A stretch of DNA of 43,629 bases from Clostridiales bacterium (GCA_029267755.1 JAJUHS010000003.1:1-43629); one strand, 5' to 3'; shown: positions 8,119-16,402, counted from the first letter of the stretch. Numbers and translations are program-made. Notes: generated from the letters alone by a model not told the origin.

Positions 8119-10539
8119 ATGAAATATGATTTTACGGCCATAGAAAAAAAGTGGCAGGGAATTTGGGAAGAAAGAAAATGCTATGCCGCCCAAAACGGCT
8201 CGGACAAACCGAAGTTTTACGGACTGATCGAGTTTCCGTATCCCTCGGGGGAGGGCCTGCACGTCGGACACCCGCGCCCGTATACCGCAATGGATATTGT
8301 GGCGAGAAAGAGGCGCATGCAGGGATACAACGTGCTTTTCCCAATAGGCTACGACGCATTCGGACTCCCTACCGAAAATTATGCGATTAAACATAAGATG
8401 CACCCGCGCGAAGTTACGAAGCGCAACATCGCGCGATTTACACAGCAGCTTAAGATGCTAGGATACAGCTTTGACTGGGACCGCGTCGTCGATACTACTG
8501 ATCCTGAGTACTATAAATGGACTCAGTGGATATTCCTTAAGCTTTTCGAAAACGGGCTCGCGTACAAGACAAAGATGCCGGTCAACTGGTGTACCTCCTG
8601 CAAGTGTGTGCTTGCTAACGAGGAAGTCGTGAACGGAGTATGCGAACGCTGCGGAAGCGATGTCGTACGCAAGGAGAAAAGCCAGTGGATGCTGAAGATT
8701 ACGGCCTATGCCGAGAGACTTATAAACGATCTTGACGGTCTTGATTATATCGAGAGAGTAAAGACGCAGCAGAGGAACTGGATCGGCCGCTCAACCGGCG
8801 CGGAGGTCGATTTCGCGACTACGGCGGGGGATACTCTGCGCGTATTTACGACTCGTCCCGACACGCTGTTCGGCGCGACATATATGGTTATGTCTCCCGA
8901 GCATGAGCTGCTAAAAAAGTGGGAGAGTATTATATCAAACCGCGCCGAGGTTGCAGAATATCAGGAAGCAGCGGCCAGAAAGTCAGACTTTGAGCGTACC
9001 GAGATGGCCAAGGAAAAAACCGGAGTATGCCTTGAGGGCGTTCGAGCGATAAACCCTGTTACAGGCAACGAGATACCCATCTTTATTTCGGACTACGTTC
9101 TCGCGACCTACGGTACGGGTGCGATTATGGCGGTTCCAGGCCATGACGACAGGGACTGGGAGTTCGCAAAGAAGTTTTCTCTTCCGATAATCGAGGTGGT
9201 TAAGGGCGGAAACGTCGAGGAATGCGCCTTTACTGATTGTCAGACGGGAATTATGGTCAATTCCGGTTTTCTCAATGGCCTTTCAGTCGAGGATGCCAAG
9301 AAGAAAATCGTTGAATGGCTCAGCGAAAAGGGACTCGGCGTTCAGAAGGTTAACTATAAGCTCCGCGACTGGGTTTTCAGCCGCCAGCGTTACTGGGGAG
9401 AGCCCATCCCGCTCGTATACTGTGAAAAATGCGGCTGGGTACCGGTGCCTGAAAGCGAGCTTCCGGTTCTGCTGCCGGACGTCGAATCCTATGAGACTAC
9501 GGATACCGGTGAATCCCCGCTTTCTTTGATGGAGGACTGGGTCAGAACCGTGTGCCCGCACTGCGGAGGTCCCGCGAAGCGCGAAACCGACACCATGCCG
9601 CAGTGGGCAGGTTCTTCATGGTATTTCCTTCGCTATATGGATCCGCACAATAAGGAAGCTCTGGTAGGGAAGGACGCCATTAGCTACTGGAACAGGGTGG
9701 ACTGGTATAACGGCGGTATGGAGCATACGACTCTGCACCTGCTGTATTCCCGCTTCTGGCATAAGTTCCTTTACGACATCGGTGTCGTGCCCACATCGGA
9801 GCCATATGCAAAGCGCACCAGCCACGGAATGATACTCGGCGAGGGCGGAGAAAAAATGTCAAAGTCCAGGGGCAATGTCGTAAACCCGAATGATATTGTC
9901 GAGGAATTCGGAGCCGATACGCTTAGGTTGTATATCATGTTTATAGGCGACTTTGAGAAGGCAGCGCCGTGGTCATCCACGGCGGTGAAGGGCTGCAAGC
10001 GTTTCCTGGACCGTATTTGGAACCTTTGCGAAAAGGCCGTCTCCGACTCTGGCAAGGACTTTACGACGAAAAACGAGGCGCTTATCCACAATACGATAAA
10101 GAAGGTCGGCGACGATATAGAAAACGTCAAATTCAATACCGCCATCGCAAGCCTTATGACCATGGTAAACGAATTTTACGACAACGGCTGCAACAAGGCC
10201 GACCTGATGCTGCTTCTTAAGCTTCTTAGTCCCTTTGCGCCGCATATTGCCGAAGAGCTCTGGGAGATGCTCGGCGGAGAAGGTCTTTGCTGCGAGCAGC
10301 CTTGGCCTTCGTTCGACGAGAGCAAGATGGTTGAGTCGGAAAAGACACTTGCGGTACAGGTAAACGGGAAGCTGAAAACGACCGTCGTGGTACCTTCGGA
10401 TTCGGATGACAACGCAGTGCTCCAAAAGGTGCTTGCGGACGAGAAGATGAAGCGTATTCTTGAGAACATGGATATAGTAAAAACCATTGTGGTTAAGAAT
10501 AAATTGATAAATTTAATTGTAAAGCCGCAAAATTCTTGA
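8119..10539 (+). CDS. leuS: Leucyl-tRNA synthetase
   Basis: LeuS charges tRNA-Leu with leucine in the cytoplasm. The 806-residue protein has the class I motifs HVGH (48-51) within a [19 protein letters not shown]-like block and KMSKS (579-583). It has a Cys-rich zinc module (CTSCKCV and CERCGSD), and the CP1 editing domain with [13 protein letters not shown] and [19 protein letters not shown]. The C-terminal anticodon-binding domain ends in a short compact region. The track's start at 8020 would lie inside rsfS and add 33 unrelated residues. The ATG at 8119 gives the family-typical [13 protein letters not shown] start. Only 58 bases separate it from rsfS, so there is no room for the T-box leader often found before synthetase genes. 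Its stop codon overlaps the -35 box of the rpsU promoter. Confidence 0.98.
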   Translation: MKYDFTAIEKKWQGIWEERKCYAAQNGSDKPKFYGLIEFPYPSGEGLHVGHPRPYTAMDIVARKRRMQGYNVLFPIGYDAFGLPTENYAIKHKMHPREVTKRNIARFTQQLKMLGYSFDWDRVVDTTDPEYYKWTQWIFLKLFENGLAYKTKMPVNWCTSCKCVLANEEVVNGVCERCGSDVVRKEKSQWMLKITAYAERLINDLDGLDYIERVKTQQRNWIGRSTGAEVDFATTAGDTLRVFTTRPDTLFGATYMVMSPEHELLKKWESIISNRAEVAEYQEAAARKSDFERTEMAKEKTGVCLEGVRAINPVTGNEIPIFISDYVLATYGTGAIMAVPGHDDRDWEFAKKFSLPIIEVVKGGNVEECAFTDCQTGIMVNSGFLNGLSVEDAKKKIVEWLSEKGLGVQKVNYKLRDWVFSRQRYWGEPIPLVYCEKCGWVPVPESELPVLLPDVESYETTDTGESPLSLMEDWVRTVCPHCGGPAKRETDTMPQWAGSSWYFLRYMDPHNKEALVGKDAISYWNRVDWYNGGMEHTTLHLLYSRFWHKFLYDIGVVPTSEPYAKRTSHGMILGEGGEKMSKSRGNVVNPNDIVEEFGADTLRLYIMFIGDFEKAAPWSSTAVKGCKRFLDRIWNLCEKAVSDSGKDFTTKNEALIHNTIKKVGDDIENVKFNTAIASLMTMVNEFYDNGCNKADLMLLLKLLSPFAPHIAEELWEMLGGEGLCCEQPWPSFDESKMVESEKTLAVQVNGKLKTTVVVPSDSDDNAVLQKVLADEKMKRILENMDIVKTIVVKNKLINLIVKPQNS

Positions 10540-10564
10540 CAATAAGTATCATTTTATTTATAAT
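10536..10564 (+). promoter_or_regulatory. Near-perfect SigA promoter for rpsU
   Basis: TTGACA (10536-10541), a 17-base spacer, and TATAAT (10559-10564) match the housekeeping consensus at all twelve positions. The -35 box overlaps the leuS stop codon. The predicted start point near 10571 would give an rpsU leader of about 60 bases. Confidence 0.85.
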
Positions 10565-10595
10565 ACTGATGTGAAGCCATAACATGGCCCTTAAG

Positions 10596-10612
10596 ACGCT
10601 GATTTTCAGCGT
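10596..10612 (+). promoter_or_regulatory. Hairpin in the rpsU 5' leader
   Basis: ACGCTGA and TCAGCGT pair perfectly over 7 bp around a TTT loop, a few bases before the long purine-rich ribosome site (GGAGGGAGGGAAG). No T-run follows, so it is not a terminator. It could be a translational control element or an mRNA-stabilising hairpin. The function is inferred only. Confidence 0.4.
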
Positions 10613-10632
10613 GTTTGGAGGGAGGGAAGTTA

Positions 10633-10818
10633 ATGTCGGAAGTTCGTGTAAAGGATAATGAGTCGCTGGATAGCGCATTGAAGCGTTTTAAGCGCAGCTG
10701 TGCCAAAGCCGGGGTATTGTCTGATCTCAGAAAGAAGGAGTACTACCAGAGTCCCAGCGTAAAGCGCCGTAAGAAGTCAGAGGCGGCGAGAAAGAACAAG
10801 AATAAGAAATACTTTTAA
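10633..10818 (+). CDS. rpsU: 30S ribosomal protein S21 (bS21)
   Basis: bS21 is a small, very basic protein of the 30S platform that contacts the 3' end of 16S rRNA and affects initiation. This protein has 61 residues. It begins [21 protein letters not shown], continues with [17 protein letters not shown], and ends in a Lys/Arg-rich tail ([17 protein letters not shown]), as the family does. The track's start at 10615 is a TTG inside the ribosome site; the ATG at 10633 with GGAGGGAGGG upstream is preferred. It forms a single-gene unit with its own promoter (10536-10564) and a strong terminator (10824-10855). Confidence 0.97.
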   Translation: MSEVRVKDNESLDSALKRFKRSCAKAGVLSDLRKKEYYQSPSVKRRKKSEAARKNKNKKYF

Positions 10819-10823
10819 AATTA

Positions 10824-10855
10824 ATTCGGGCTGTCCTTGACAGCCCGAATTTTTC
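10824..10855 (+). terminator. Rho-independent terminator of rpsU
   Basis: A perfect 12-bp stem (ATTCGGGCTGTC / GACAGCCCGAAT) with a CTT loop is followed directly by TTTTT, five bases after the rpsU stop. Confidence 0.93.
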
Positions 10856-10977
10856 CTGATTGTTGCGTTATGAGCCGTTGTGTGGTAGATTTTTATCGGG
10901 CGCTTAGCCTGCCCTGGGGCGGCAGCTCGGATTCTCCCATAAGCGGGAGACTTTATTTAGGTTCCATGGAGGACGAT

Positions 10978-11205
10978 ATGAAGAATTTGCAGAACATGGA
11001 TTATAAAAGAATAAGCATAGCCTTGCTTCTTATTGCCTTCGGCATATTTACATTAATCAGAGGTATTACAGTCGGAGGAACGGATGTCGGTTCGATAATG
11101 TTTGCAACCATGTCCACTCCCATATATGTGCAGTATGCTTTCGGCGCAGTAATGATAGTAATAGGAGTTTATCTTCTTATTCCAAAGAAAAAGGATAAGG
11201 AGTAG
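10978..11205 (+). CDS. Small two-helix membrane protein, unknown function
   Basis: This is a 75-residue protein with two hydrophobic segments, about 12-28 (ISIALLLIAFGIFTLI) and 51-68 (VQYAFGAVMIVIGVYLLI), and a Lys-rich C-terminal tail (KKKDKE) that should face the cytoplasm. I do not recognise a family. The track starts at 10837 inside the rpsU terminator. The ATG at 10978 with GGAGG five bases upstream is much better, and an ATG at 10966 is the only serious alternative. The 120 bases before it hold two potential hairpins. It ends 9 bases from the convergent 11215-11955 gene, with no obvious terminator in that gap. Confidence 0.7.
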   Translation: MKNLQNMDYKRISIALLLIAFGIFTLIRGITVGGTDVGSIMFATMSTPIYVQYAFGAVMIVIGVYLLIPKKKDKE

Positions 11206-11214
11206 AAGCGCCTT

Positions 11215-11955
11215 TTATTCTAGCAACCGCATCAAGAGATTTTTGCTTTCGCTGTAAACTAATATTGCCTTATTAATTTTAAGCGATTCGGCTAGCTGGA
11301 GCTTCTTTTTTAAGGTTCCGGCGGTATCATACAATACGAAATGCGTATTTCCTTTTTCAGAGTATGTAAAATAGTTGCAGCATAATTCGGGGGAGTAGAA
11401 GGCGGCCGAGGAGTATTTATCGGATAGCTCGGAAAATTCGTCAAATGATAGGATTTTACCTTCCCCGTCCGGTGCGGGAAGCAAGAAGTTCCTGAAAACC
11501 GGTTCTACGTCAAGCAGTATACGTTCCGGTCCGAAGTGTTCGGCTGCCTCTGAAAGACGCCGTTTCAGCGTGCCGCCCGAAATGGCGGAGGAAACGAGCA
11601 CCGTGGCGTTTTCATACTCATAACCCATTTCCTCATGGACATAGAGAGTAAGATTAAGTGAATTAAGCTCTTTCGCAAGTGGTTCCAGCAGCTCGCGATT
11701 TTCAAAATTTACAAGGACGCCGGTAAACTTGCGCGTTTTGCACTCCGTGATTATTTCATAAACCAGTCTGTCTCCGATACGCTGCTCGCTCAAATCAGAT
11801 CCTATTACCATTATGCCTCCGCTGATTTTTGACGCGCCCTCGGCACGGTACAGGCACCCGTCTTCGCCAACCCGGTATGCGATGTGCGCCAGCTGTGTTT
11901 TCAGACTCAACACTTCCTCCAGATCACCGGGTTCCGCGGCAATTACAAGCCGCAT
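11215..11955 (-). CDS. Unrecognised 246-residue protein, possibly a degenerate TIM-barrel (GH18-like)
   Basis: The protein has no signal peptide, membrane helix or cysteine-rich motif. The alternation of beta-type segments (GGIMVIGSDL, KFTGVLVNFEN, NLTLYVHEEMGYEYE, ATVLVSSAISGGTL, RILLDVEPV) with helices looks like a (beta/alpha) barrel, faintly like glycoside hydrolase 18/chitinase-like domains of Firmicutes spore proteins. The catalytic DxxDxDxE motif is not visible, so this comparison is weak. The start is supported by AGGAGTG on the minus strand about eight bases before the ATG. It is convergent with the small membrane gene and divergent from yqeG. Codon use resembles its neighbours, so it looks like a real resident gene. 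The function is unknown. Confidence 0.65.
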   Translation of the reverse strand: MRLVIAAEPGDLEEVLSLKTQLAHIAYRVGEDGCLYRAEGASKISGGIMVIGSDLSEQRIGDRLVYEIITECKTRKFTGVLVNFENRELLEPLAKELNSLNLTLYVHEEMGYEYENATVLVSSAISGGTLKRRLSEAAEHFGPERILLDVEPVFRNFLLPAPDGEGKILSFDEFSELSDKYSSAAFYSPELCCNYFTYSEKGNTHFVLYDTAGTLKKKLQLAESLKINKAILVYSESKNLLMRLLE

Positions 11956-12081
11956 AATAATATCACTCCTATCGGAAAAAAATTATGATTAATAATATAA
12001 TTAATGTTGAACAAAAAACTAGCAGACATTAATTATTTATTTCTCAAAATAAAAATTATGCTATCCTGCTTGAGGTGTAAA

Positions 12082-12576
12082 ATGTTTAAGGTGTTTGTTC
12101 CGGATTTAAAGCTTGACTCCATATACGATATAAAGCCTGAATTGCTGAGCAGAAAGAATATCAGACTGCTTCTGATGGATCTGGACAATACAATATCTCC
12201 ATATTCGGGTTCAGAGCCCTCCGAGTCGCTGACCAGATGGAAGGAAGAGCTTCTTTCGGCTGGTGTTGGTCTGCACATTGTATCAAACACCAAGACGGAT
12301 CGCGCAAAGAGGTTTGCCGGACTTTGGGGAGTTCCATATGTCGACTGCGCGAAAAAGCCTTTTTCGGATACGATTGAAAAGATAATTGCAAAAATGGGCG
12401 GCAAACTTGAGGAAACGGCTCTTGTAGGCGACCAGATTTTTACCGACGTCTGGGCCGCTAACCGCGCGGGAATTTTATCCATTGCGGTAAAGCCGATCGA
12501 ACTGAGAAATCCGCTCAGACGTTTGAGGTATTGGGCAGAACTTTTGTTCAGGGCTATGGCGAAAAAATCAATATAA
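12082..12576 (+). CDS. yqeG: YqeG-family HAD phosphatase
   Basis: This is a HAD-superfamily phosphatase of the YqeG family, related to phosphatidylglycerophosphate phosphatases, and so possibly acting in phospholipid synthesis. The 164-residue protein shows HAD motif I in LLLMDLDNTISPY (nucleophile and acid/base aspartates), motif II Ser/Thr in HIVSNTK, the motif III lysine in CAKKPF, and motif IV in LVGDQIFTDVWAANRAG. The family-typical opening FVPDLKLDSIYDI supports the ATG at 12082, preceded by GAGGTG. The track start at 12004 adds 26 AT-rich-coded residues and has no ribosome site. Thirteen bases separate it from the peptidase gene, so the two are likely cotranscribed. The physiological substrate is inferred only. 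Confidence 0.9.
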   Translation: MFKVFVPDLKLDSIYDIKPELLSRKNIRLLLMDLDNTISPYSGSEPSESLTRWKEELLSAGVGLHIVSNTKTDRAKRFAGLWGVPYVDCAKKPFSDTIEKIIAKMGGKLEETALVGDQIFTDVWAANRAGILSIAVKPIELRNPLRRLRYWAELLFRAMAKKSI

Positions 12577-12589
12577 AGAAGGCAAAATT

Positions 12590-13660
12590 ATGAACCGGGT
12601 AAGCAAAATAAGGTCAAGATTTAAGGATTACGGGATAAATGCCCTGCTTGTTACGACCGGCGTCAACCGCCAGTATGCCTGCGGCTTTCGTTCTACGGAG
12701 GGAGTAGTGCTAATCACTGACGATGAGGCGTATCTGTTTGTCGATTTCCGTTATATAGAGGCGGCCCAAAAAGCTGATACGGGCATGACCGTGCAATTGG
12801 TCGACTCGGAGAATACTTACAGGAAGCGGATTGAAGCCGCGCTCAAGGGTAAAAAGTATGCGGCCGTCGGCTTTGAGGACGGCAGCATAACATATTCTGA
12901 ATATAAAAAATACAGTAATGACATAATATCCTTGCCAATGAAGCCTGCTTCAGGGCTTCTGAACGAGCTGCGGAGAGTAAAGGACGACGAAGAGGTATCA
13001 AACCTGATCGCCGCACAAAGGATATCGGAAAATGCCCTCCGGGAAGTACTGAGCGTTATTAAGCCGGGAATAACCGAACGCGAAATTGCGGCCGAACTGA
13101 CATACCAAATGCTGAAATACGGGGCGGAAAACATGTCCTTTGACCCTATAGTGGTTACTGGCGTGAAAACAAGCATGCCTCACGGGGAAGCTGGCGACGA
13201 GGCGGTAAGAGGCGGAGACTTTGTTACGATGGACTTCGGTTGCCGCGTAAACGGCTATTGCTCTGATATGACAAGGACAGTAGCCGTGGGTAACGTTTCG
13301 GAGGAGATGCGTAACGTATACGATATCGTACTCCGCGCCCAGCTTGCGGGAATAGCAGCCGCAAAAGCGGGAGTCAGGGGACGGGATATCGACGCCGCGG
13401 CCAGAAACGTTATAAGCAAAGCAGGTTACGGTCAGTATTTCGGACACAGCTTCGGGCATGGGCTCGGGCTGAATATCCACGAAGAGCCCAGCGCCTCACC
13501 GATGTCGGACATCATTATGCCGGCGGGGGCTGTCATTTCGGCCGAACCAGGAATATATTTGCCGGGAAAATTCGGGGTTCGAATCGAAGATGTGCTTATT
13601 CTAGGTGAAAACGGATGCAGGAATATTACTTTGGCAAAAAAAGAGCTTATTATTTTGTAA
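12590..13660 (+). CDS. M24-family Xaa-Pro aminopeptidase/dipeptidase
   Basis: This is a cytoplasmic metallopeptidase that removes residues N-terminal to proline. The 356-residue length and arrangement match the short Firmicutes YqhT/PepQ type: a creatinase-like N-terminal domain (about 1-125) and a pita-bread catalytic domain. All five metal ligands can be placed: Asp in MDFGCRVNG, Asp in CSDMTRTVAVG, His in FGHSFGHGLGLNIHE, Glu in AEPGIYLPG and Glu in VRIEDVL. It lies directly upstream of efp, the classical yqhT-efp pairing and a sensible one, since EF-P relieves ribosome stalling at polyproline. A separate promoter lies between them, so efp can be expressed independently. Aminopeptidase and dipeptidase specificity cannot be told apart here. 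Confidence 0.93.
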   Translation: MNRVSKIRSRFKDYGINALLVTTGVNRQYACGFRSTEGVVLITDDEAYLFVDFRYIEAAQKADTGMTVQLVDSENTYRKRIEAALKGKKYAAVGFEDGSITYSEYKKYSNDIISLPMKPASGLLNELRRVKDDEEVSNLIAAQRISENALREVLSVIKPGITEREIAAELTYQMLKYGAENMSFDPIVVTGVKTSMPHGEAGDEAVRGGDFVTMDFGCRVNGYCSDMTRTVAVGNVSEEMRNVYDIVLRAQLAGIAAAKAGVRGRDIDAAARNVISKAGYGQYFGHSFGHGLGLNIHEEPSASPMSDIIMPAGAVISAEPGIYLPGKFGVRIEDVLILGENGCRNITLAKKELIIL

Positions 13661-13676
13661 ATAAACACAATTATGC

Positions 13677-13705
13677 TTGCAATAATTTACGGAATAATAT
13701 AAAAT
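13677..13705 (+). promoter_or_regulatory. Probable SigA promoter for efp
   Basis: TTGCAA (13677-13682), a 17-base spacer and TAAAAT (13700-13705) lie in the 102-base gap between the peptidase and efp. The match is good but not perfect: four of six and five of six positions. Confidence 0.55.
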
Positions 13706-13762
13706 AACCTGTAGATTTTAAATGGGCATTACATCAGACACAAAGATACAGGAGGATTTTTT

Positions 13763-14326
13763 ATGATTACAGCCAGCGAATTCAGGAACGGCGTAACTTT
13801 TGATATGGACGGAAAAGTCATGCAGGTTATTGAATTTCAGCATGTAAAACCTGGAAAGGGAGCCGCTTTCGTTCGTACCAAGATGAAAAACGTTATTACG
13901 GGCGCGGTTATCGAAACGTCCTTTAACCCCACAGATAAATTCGAGAACGCCTATGTAGAGCGCAAGGATATGGAATATAGTTATTCCGACGGCGACCTTT
14001 ATTATTTTATGGATACCGAAACATTTGAACTTGAGCCTATTGACGGCAAGCTCCTTGGCGATAACTTCCGTTTCGTCAAGGAAAACATGGTCTGCAAGGT
14101 CATGTCCTATAAGGGCAAGGTTTTTGGAATTGAGCCGCCCAACTTTGTTGAGCTGGTAGTAACGGAAACGGATCCGGGATTTGCCGGCAATACCGCGACA
14201 AACGTAACAAAGCCCGCGACTCTCGAAACCGGAGCAGAGATAAAAGTACCTCTCTTTATCAACCCCGGCGATAAGGTTAAGATTGATACCAGAACAGGCG
14301 AATATCTGGAGCGCGCGAAGGGGTAA
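13763..14326 (+). CDS. efp: Translation elongation factor P
   Basis: EF-P binds between the P and E sites of the ribosome and promotes peptide-bond formation at proline stretches. The 187-residue protein has all three beta-barrel domains: the KOW-like N-terminal domain with the loop PGKGAAF carrying Lys32 (the residue that is post-translationally modified in Bacillus), the OB domain, and the C-terminal domain ending in [29 protein letters not shown] lies upstream of the ATG. Its own promoter is likely at 13677-13705. The modifying enzyme is not in the window. Confidence 0.98.
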   Translation: MITASEFRNGVTFDMDGKVMQVIEFQHVKPGKGAAFVRTKMKNVITGAVIETSFNPTDKFENAYVERKDMEYSYSDGDLYYFMDTETFELEPIDGKLLGDNFRFVKENMVCKVMSYKGKVFGIEPPNFVELVVTETDPGFAGNTATNVTKPATLETGAEIKVPLFINPGDKVKIDTRTGEYLERAKG

Positions 14327-14374
14327 ATTCCTTTTAGACAGGTTTTACCACAAAATACAAAGGAGAATGCTAAC

Positions 14375-14800
14375 ATGACAATATCCGAAAAAGCGGCATA
14401 CCTGAAGGGACTGGCCAAGGGCCTCGAAATCAGCAAGGATACAAAAGAAGGAAAACTGTTCGAAGAGATAATTGATCTTCTGGGCGACATGGCGGACGGA
14501 ATCACGGAGCTTGATGAGGCTATCGACGAGCTTACTGAAGAAGTCGACGCGATTAGCGAGGACCTCGAGGATGTTGAAAACTTTGTTTTCGATGAAGAAG
14601 ACGAGGACGAATGTGACGATGACGATGAAGAGCCTATGCTGTTTTCCATTAAATGCCCTTCCTGCGGAAACGAGATTACGGTGGACGAGGACGTTCTGGA
14701 CCTCGGTTCGATCAATTGTCCAAGCTGCAACGAGCTGCTTGAGTTCGATTTCGACGAGGATGACAGCGACAGCGGTTGCGATTGCGGCTGCGAAGACTGA
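14375..14800 (+). CDS. Acidic zinc-ribbon protein (CD1247 N-terminal-domain type)
   Basis: This 141-residue, very acidic protein has an N-terminal helical region (MTISEKAAYLKGLAKGLEIS, then KEGKLFEEIIDLLGDMADGI) that matches the small Clostridia family annotated as 'CD1247 N-terminal domain-containing'. A Glu/Asp-rich coiled-coil-like stretch follows, then a zinc ribbon made of CPSCG and CPSCN, and an Asp-rich tail ending CDCGCED. The function is unknown. The ribbon and the acidity are compatible with a role near the translation or transcription machinery, but this is only inference. It starts 48 bases after efp with an AAAGGAG ribosome site and no terminator between, so it is probably cotranscribed with efp. 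Confidence 0.85.
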   Translation: MTISEKAAYLKGLAKGLEISKDTKEGKLFEEIIDLLGDMADGITELDEAIDELTEEVDAISEDLEDVENFVFDEEDEDECDDDDEEPMLFSIKCPSCGNEITVDEDVLDLGSINCPSCNELLEFDFDEDDSDSGCDCGCED

Positions 14801-14821
14801 CAGTTGCAGAATAAAAACAAC

Positions 14822-14855
14822 TTTAAGGGAAGTCATGCCAATGACTTCCCTTAAA
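14822..14855. terminator. Bidirectional terminator between convergent genes
   Basis: A perfect 15-bp stem (TTTAAGGGAAGTCAT and its complement) with a GCCA loop lies between the + strand zinc-ribbon gene and the minus-strand 14870-15214 gene. On the minus strand the hairpin is followed by a T-rich run (GTTGTTTTTATT). On the + strand the T-run is weaker. Confidence 0.85.
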
Positions 14856-14869
14856 CTTATCCCGTTATT

Positions 14870-15214
14870 TTATTCGGAGTCCTGCTCGCTTTTGCGAGGA
14901 GGATCGGCAGGATAACCGTAGCGAGGCAGCTTTGATACCTCGTCTAACTTGAATTCAAGTACCATTTCCAGCTTAATTATATTTTTAAGAGTATCGGAAA
15001 CCGATTGATTTATGGCAACCAGATCGCTTATACATCTCGCCATCGGCGGAAAGCGCATCCCACCGTCTGTTATTCCCAGAGCGGTCTGTATTTTTTCGCC
15101 TTCGGCGTTCAAAATATGGGCTAATCCCGCTTCCTGAAGGGCGATTGACTCGAGCAAATCAGAGTATGCCTGAAAAGGCAGGGCACCCGACGGGCGAATA
15201 CAGGGCATTGACAT
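14870..15214 (-). CDS. Small protein, possibly spore-surface associated
   Basis: This 114-residue protein has no signal peptide or membrane helix. The central motif SIALQEAGLAHILNAEGEKIQ and the later LVAINQSVSDTLKNIIKLEMVLEFKL resemble, from memory, a conserved pair of segments in small Firmicutes proteins and in C-terminal regions of collagen-like exosporium proteins. A spore-surface role is therefore a reasonable guess, but it is not shown by the sequence. The preferred start has GGGAGAG 11 bases upstream on the minus strand; a second in-frame ATG two codons later is possible. It is a single gene with a shared bidirectional terminator downstream. Its upstream region borders the palindrome cluster at 15313-15554. 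Confidence 0.6.
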   Translation of the reverse strand: MSMPCIRPSGALPFQAYSDLLESIALQEAGLAHILNAEGEKIQTALGITDGGMRFPPMARCISDLVAINQSVSDTLKNIIKLEMVLEFKLDEVSKLPRYGYPADPPRKSEQDSE

Positions 15215-15312
15215 AGTATAATGTTCTCTCCCAAGACAATATTTGAATAGACGGTCTATCTATCCATTATCATTGTATTCCAGATGAGCCGAAAGGTTCA
15301 GACTGCGGCGGG

Positions 15313-15554
15313 TTGACTAAAAATCGGAACGTTTCCGTTCCGATTGAGCTTGTCGAAAAAGTATTTTCGACAAGCTTCTAGGGGGCATCCGATGCCCCCT
15401 AGATACGCGGCTTGCGCCGCGAAACCCCCGGTCGCGCACGATTTGCGCGGGCTGAGGTATTTTTCCGAGAAGTGAATTCCCGGAAAAAATAGATTTAAAT
15501 ATCCCTGCGGGGGAGTTTTTTGACAGTCTTAATCGGAACGTTTCCGTTCCTATT
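15313..15554. repeat. Cluster of palindromes bounded by two copies of one hairpin (interspersed repeat element)
   Basis: The hairpin AATCGGAACG-TTTC-CGTTCCGATT occurs at 15322-15345 and again at 15531-15554 with one mismatch. Each copy is preceded by TTGAC a few bases upstream. Between them are further inverted repeats: a 13-bp stem at 15347-15376 (AGCTTGTCGAAAA), a 12-bp stem at 15377-15403 (TCTAGGGGGCAT), CGCGGC/GCCGCG at 15406-15421, CGCGCA/TGCGCG at 15433-15449, and TTTTTCCG/CGGAAAAA near 15460-15488. No protein-like ORF is credible here. The density of perfect stems suggests a mobile or REP-like interspersed element, or a highly structured RNA. Whether it recurs elsewhere in the genome cannot be seen from this window. 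Together with 15215-15312, which shows nothing definite, it fills the gap between the two minus-strand genes. Confidence 0.7.
15318..15345 (-). terminator. Possible terminator for nadBC
   Basis: Read on the minus strand, the outer hairpin (10-bp stem, GAAA loop) is followed by TTTAG after its own terminal TT, giving a short T-run. It is the first minus-strand hairpin with a T-run downstream of nadC, about 220 bases after its stop. It is part of the repeat cluster, so termination may be incidental. Confidence 0.4.
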
Positions 15555-15563
15555 AAAAAGTTA

Positions 15564-16397
15564 TTATTCAAAAAATTTAAGGCTGATGTCAAGCGATTTG
15601 ACCGTATGCGTCAGCGCGCCGATAGAGATTATATCAACTCCGGTCTCGGCTACCTCTCTAAGGTTTTTTTCGCCCATGTTTCCGGAAGCCTCAACCAAGG
15701 CTCTACCGTTAATTCGTTCTACGGCGGCCGCCATTTCGGCAATAGTCATATTGTCGAGCATTATAATATCGGCCCGGGCCTCCAAAGCCTCTTCAATCTG
15801 CTCGGCGGTTTCGGTTTCAACCTCAATTTTGAGGGTGTGTGGGGCGGTTCTTCTTACGGCTTCAATTGCGTTTTTGATGCCGCCGGCTGCCTTAATGTGG
15901 TTGTCCTTAATCAAAATGCCATCGGATAGGTTAAACCTGTGGTTAGAGCCTCCGCCTACCTTTACGGCATACTTTTCAAGCACGCGAAGTCCGGGCGTCG
16001 TTTTTCGAGTATCCGCGATTACGGCCTTTGTGCCGCTTATCTGCGATACCGCTTCATGCGTACGAGTTGCAATGCCGGATAAGCGCTGGATTATATTCAG
16101 CGCGACGCGCTCACCGGAAAGGATGCTCTGAGATTTGCCTGAAATTTCTGCTATGACCGCACCCATTTCAACATAGTCGCCGTCGGATATTATTGGATTT
16201 ACGCATACGGTTGCATCAAGCAGCGCAAACACTCGTTTCAGAATTTCCATGCCGCATATTATGCCGGCTTCCTTAGCCTTGAAGGCTCCCTTGGATACGG
16301 CGGCAGGTGAGATGCAGCACATTGTTGTTATATCGCCCGTTCCTATGTCCTCGTTTAAGGCGCGGGTTAAAAACTCGTCAAGTCCAAGAATAAACAT
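15564..16397 (-). CDS. nadC: Nicotinate-nucleotide pyrophosphorylase (quinolinate phosphoribosyltransferase)
   Basis: NadC converts quinolinate and PRPP to nicotinate mononucleotide, the step that feeds NadD (found fused at 5326-6510). The 277-residue protein carries the family pattern from end to end: NEDIGTGDITT near the N-terminus, LSGERVALNIIQRLSGIAT, the substrate-binding ADTRKTTPGLRVLEKYAVKVGGGSNHR block (Arg, Lys and His side chains), LIKDNHI, EVETETAEQ, IIMLDN and the closing VDIISIGALTHTV. It starts five bases after the nadB stop, with GAGAGGA in the end of nadB as ribosome site, so nadB and nadC form one transcript. Confidence 0.97.
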   Translation of the reverse strand: MFILGLDEFLTRALNEDIGTGDITTMCCISPAAVSKGAFKAKEAGIICGMEILKRVFALLDATVCVNPIISDGDYVEMGAVIAEISGKSQSILSGERVALNIIQRLSGIATRTHEAVSQISGTKAVIADTRKTTPGLRVLEKYAVKVGGGSNHRFNLSDGILIKDNHIKAAGGIKNAIEAVRRTAPHTLKIEVETETAEQIEEALEARADIIMLDNMTIAEMAAAVERINGRALVEASGNMGEKNLREVAETGVDIISIGALTHTVKSLDISLKFFE

Positions 16398-16402
16398 ATT
16401 CT

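Noticed and set aside
15215-15312. SigK/SigE-like promoter before the 15214 minus-strand gene (AATACAAT box)
   Set aside because: The -10-like box matches, but no -35 of either sigma factor is found at correct spacing.
15317-15592. Minus-strand ORF of 91 residues
   Set aside because: It overlaps nadC and is otherwise made of the palindrome cluster, with no ribosome site. It is a by-product of the repeat.
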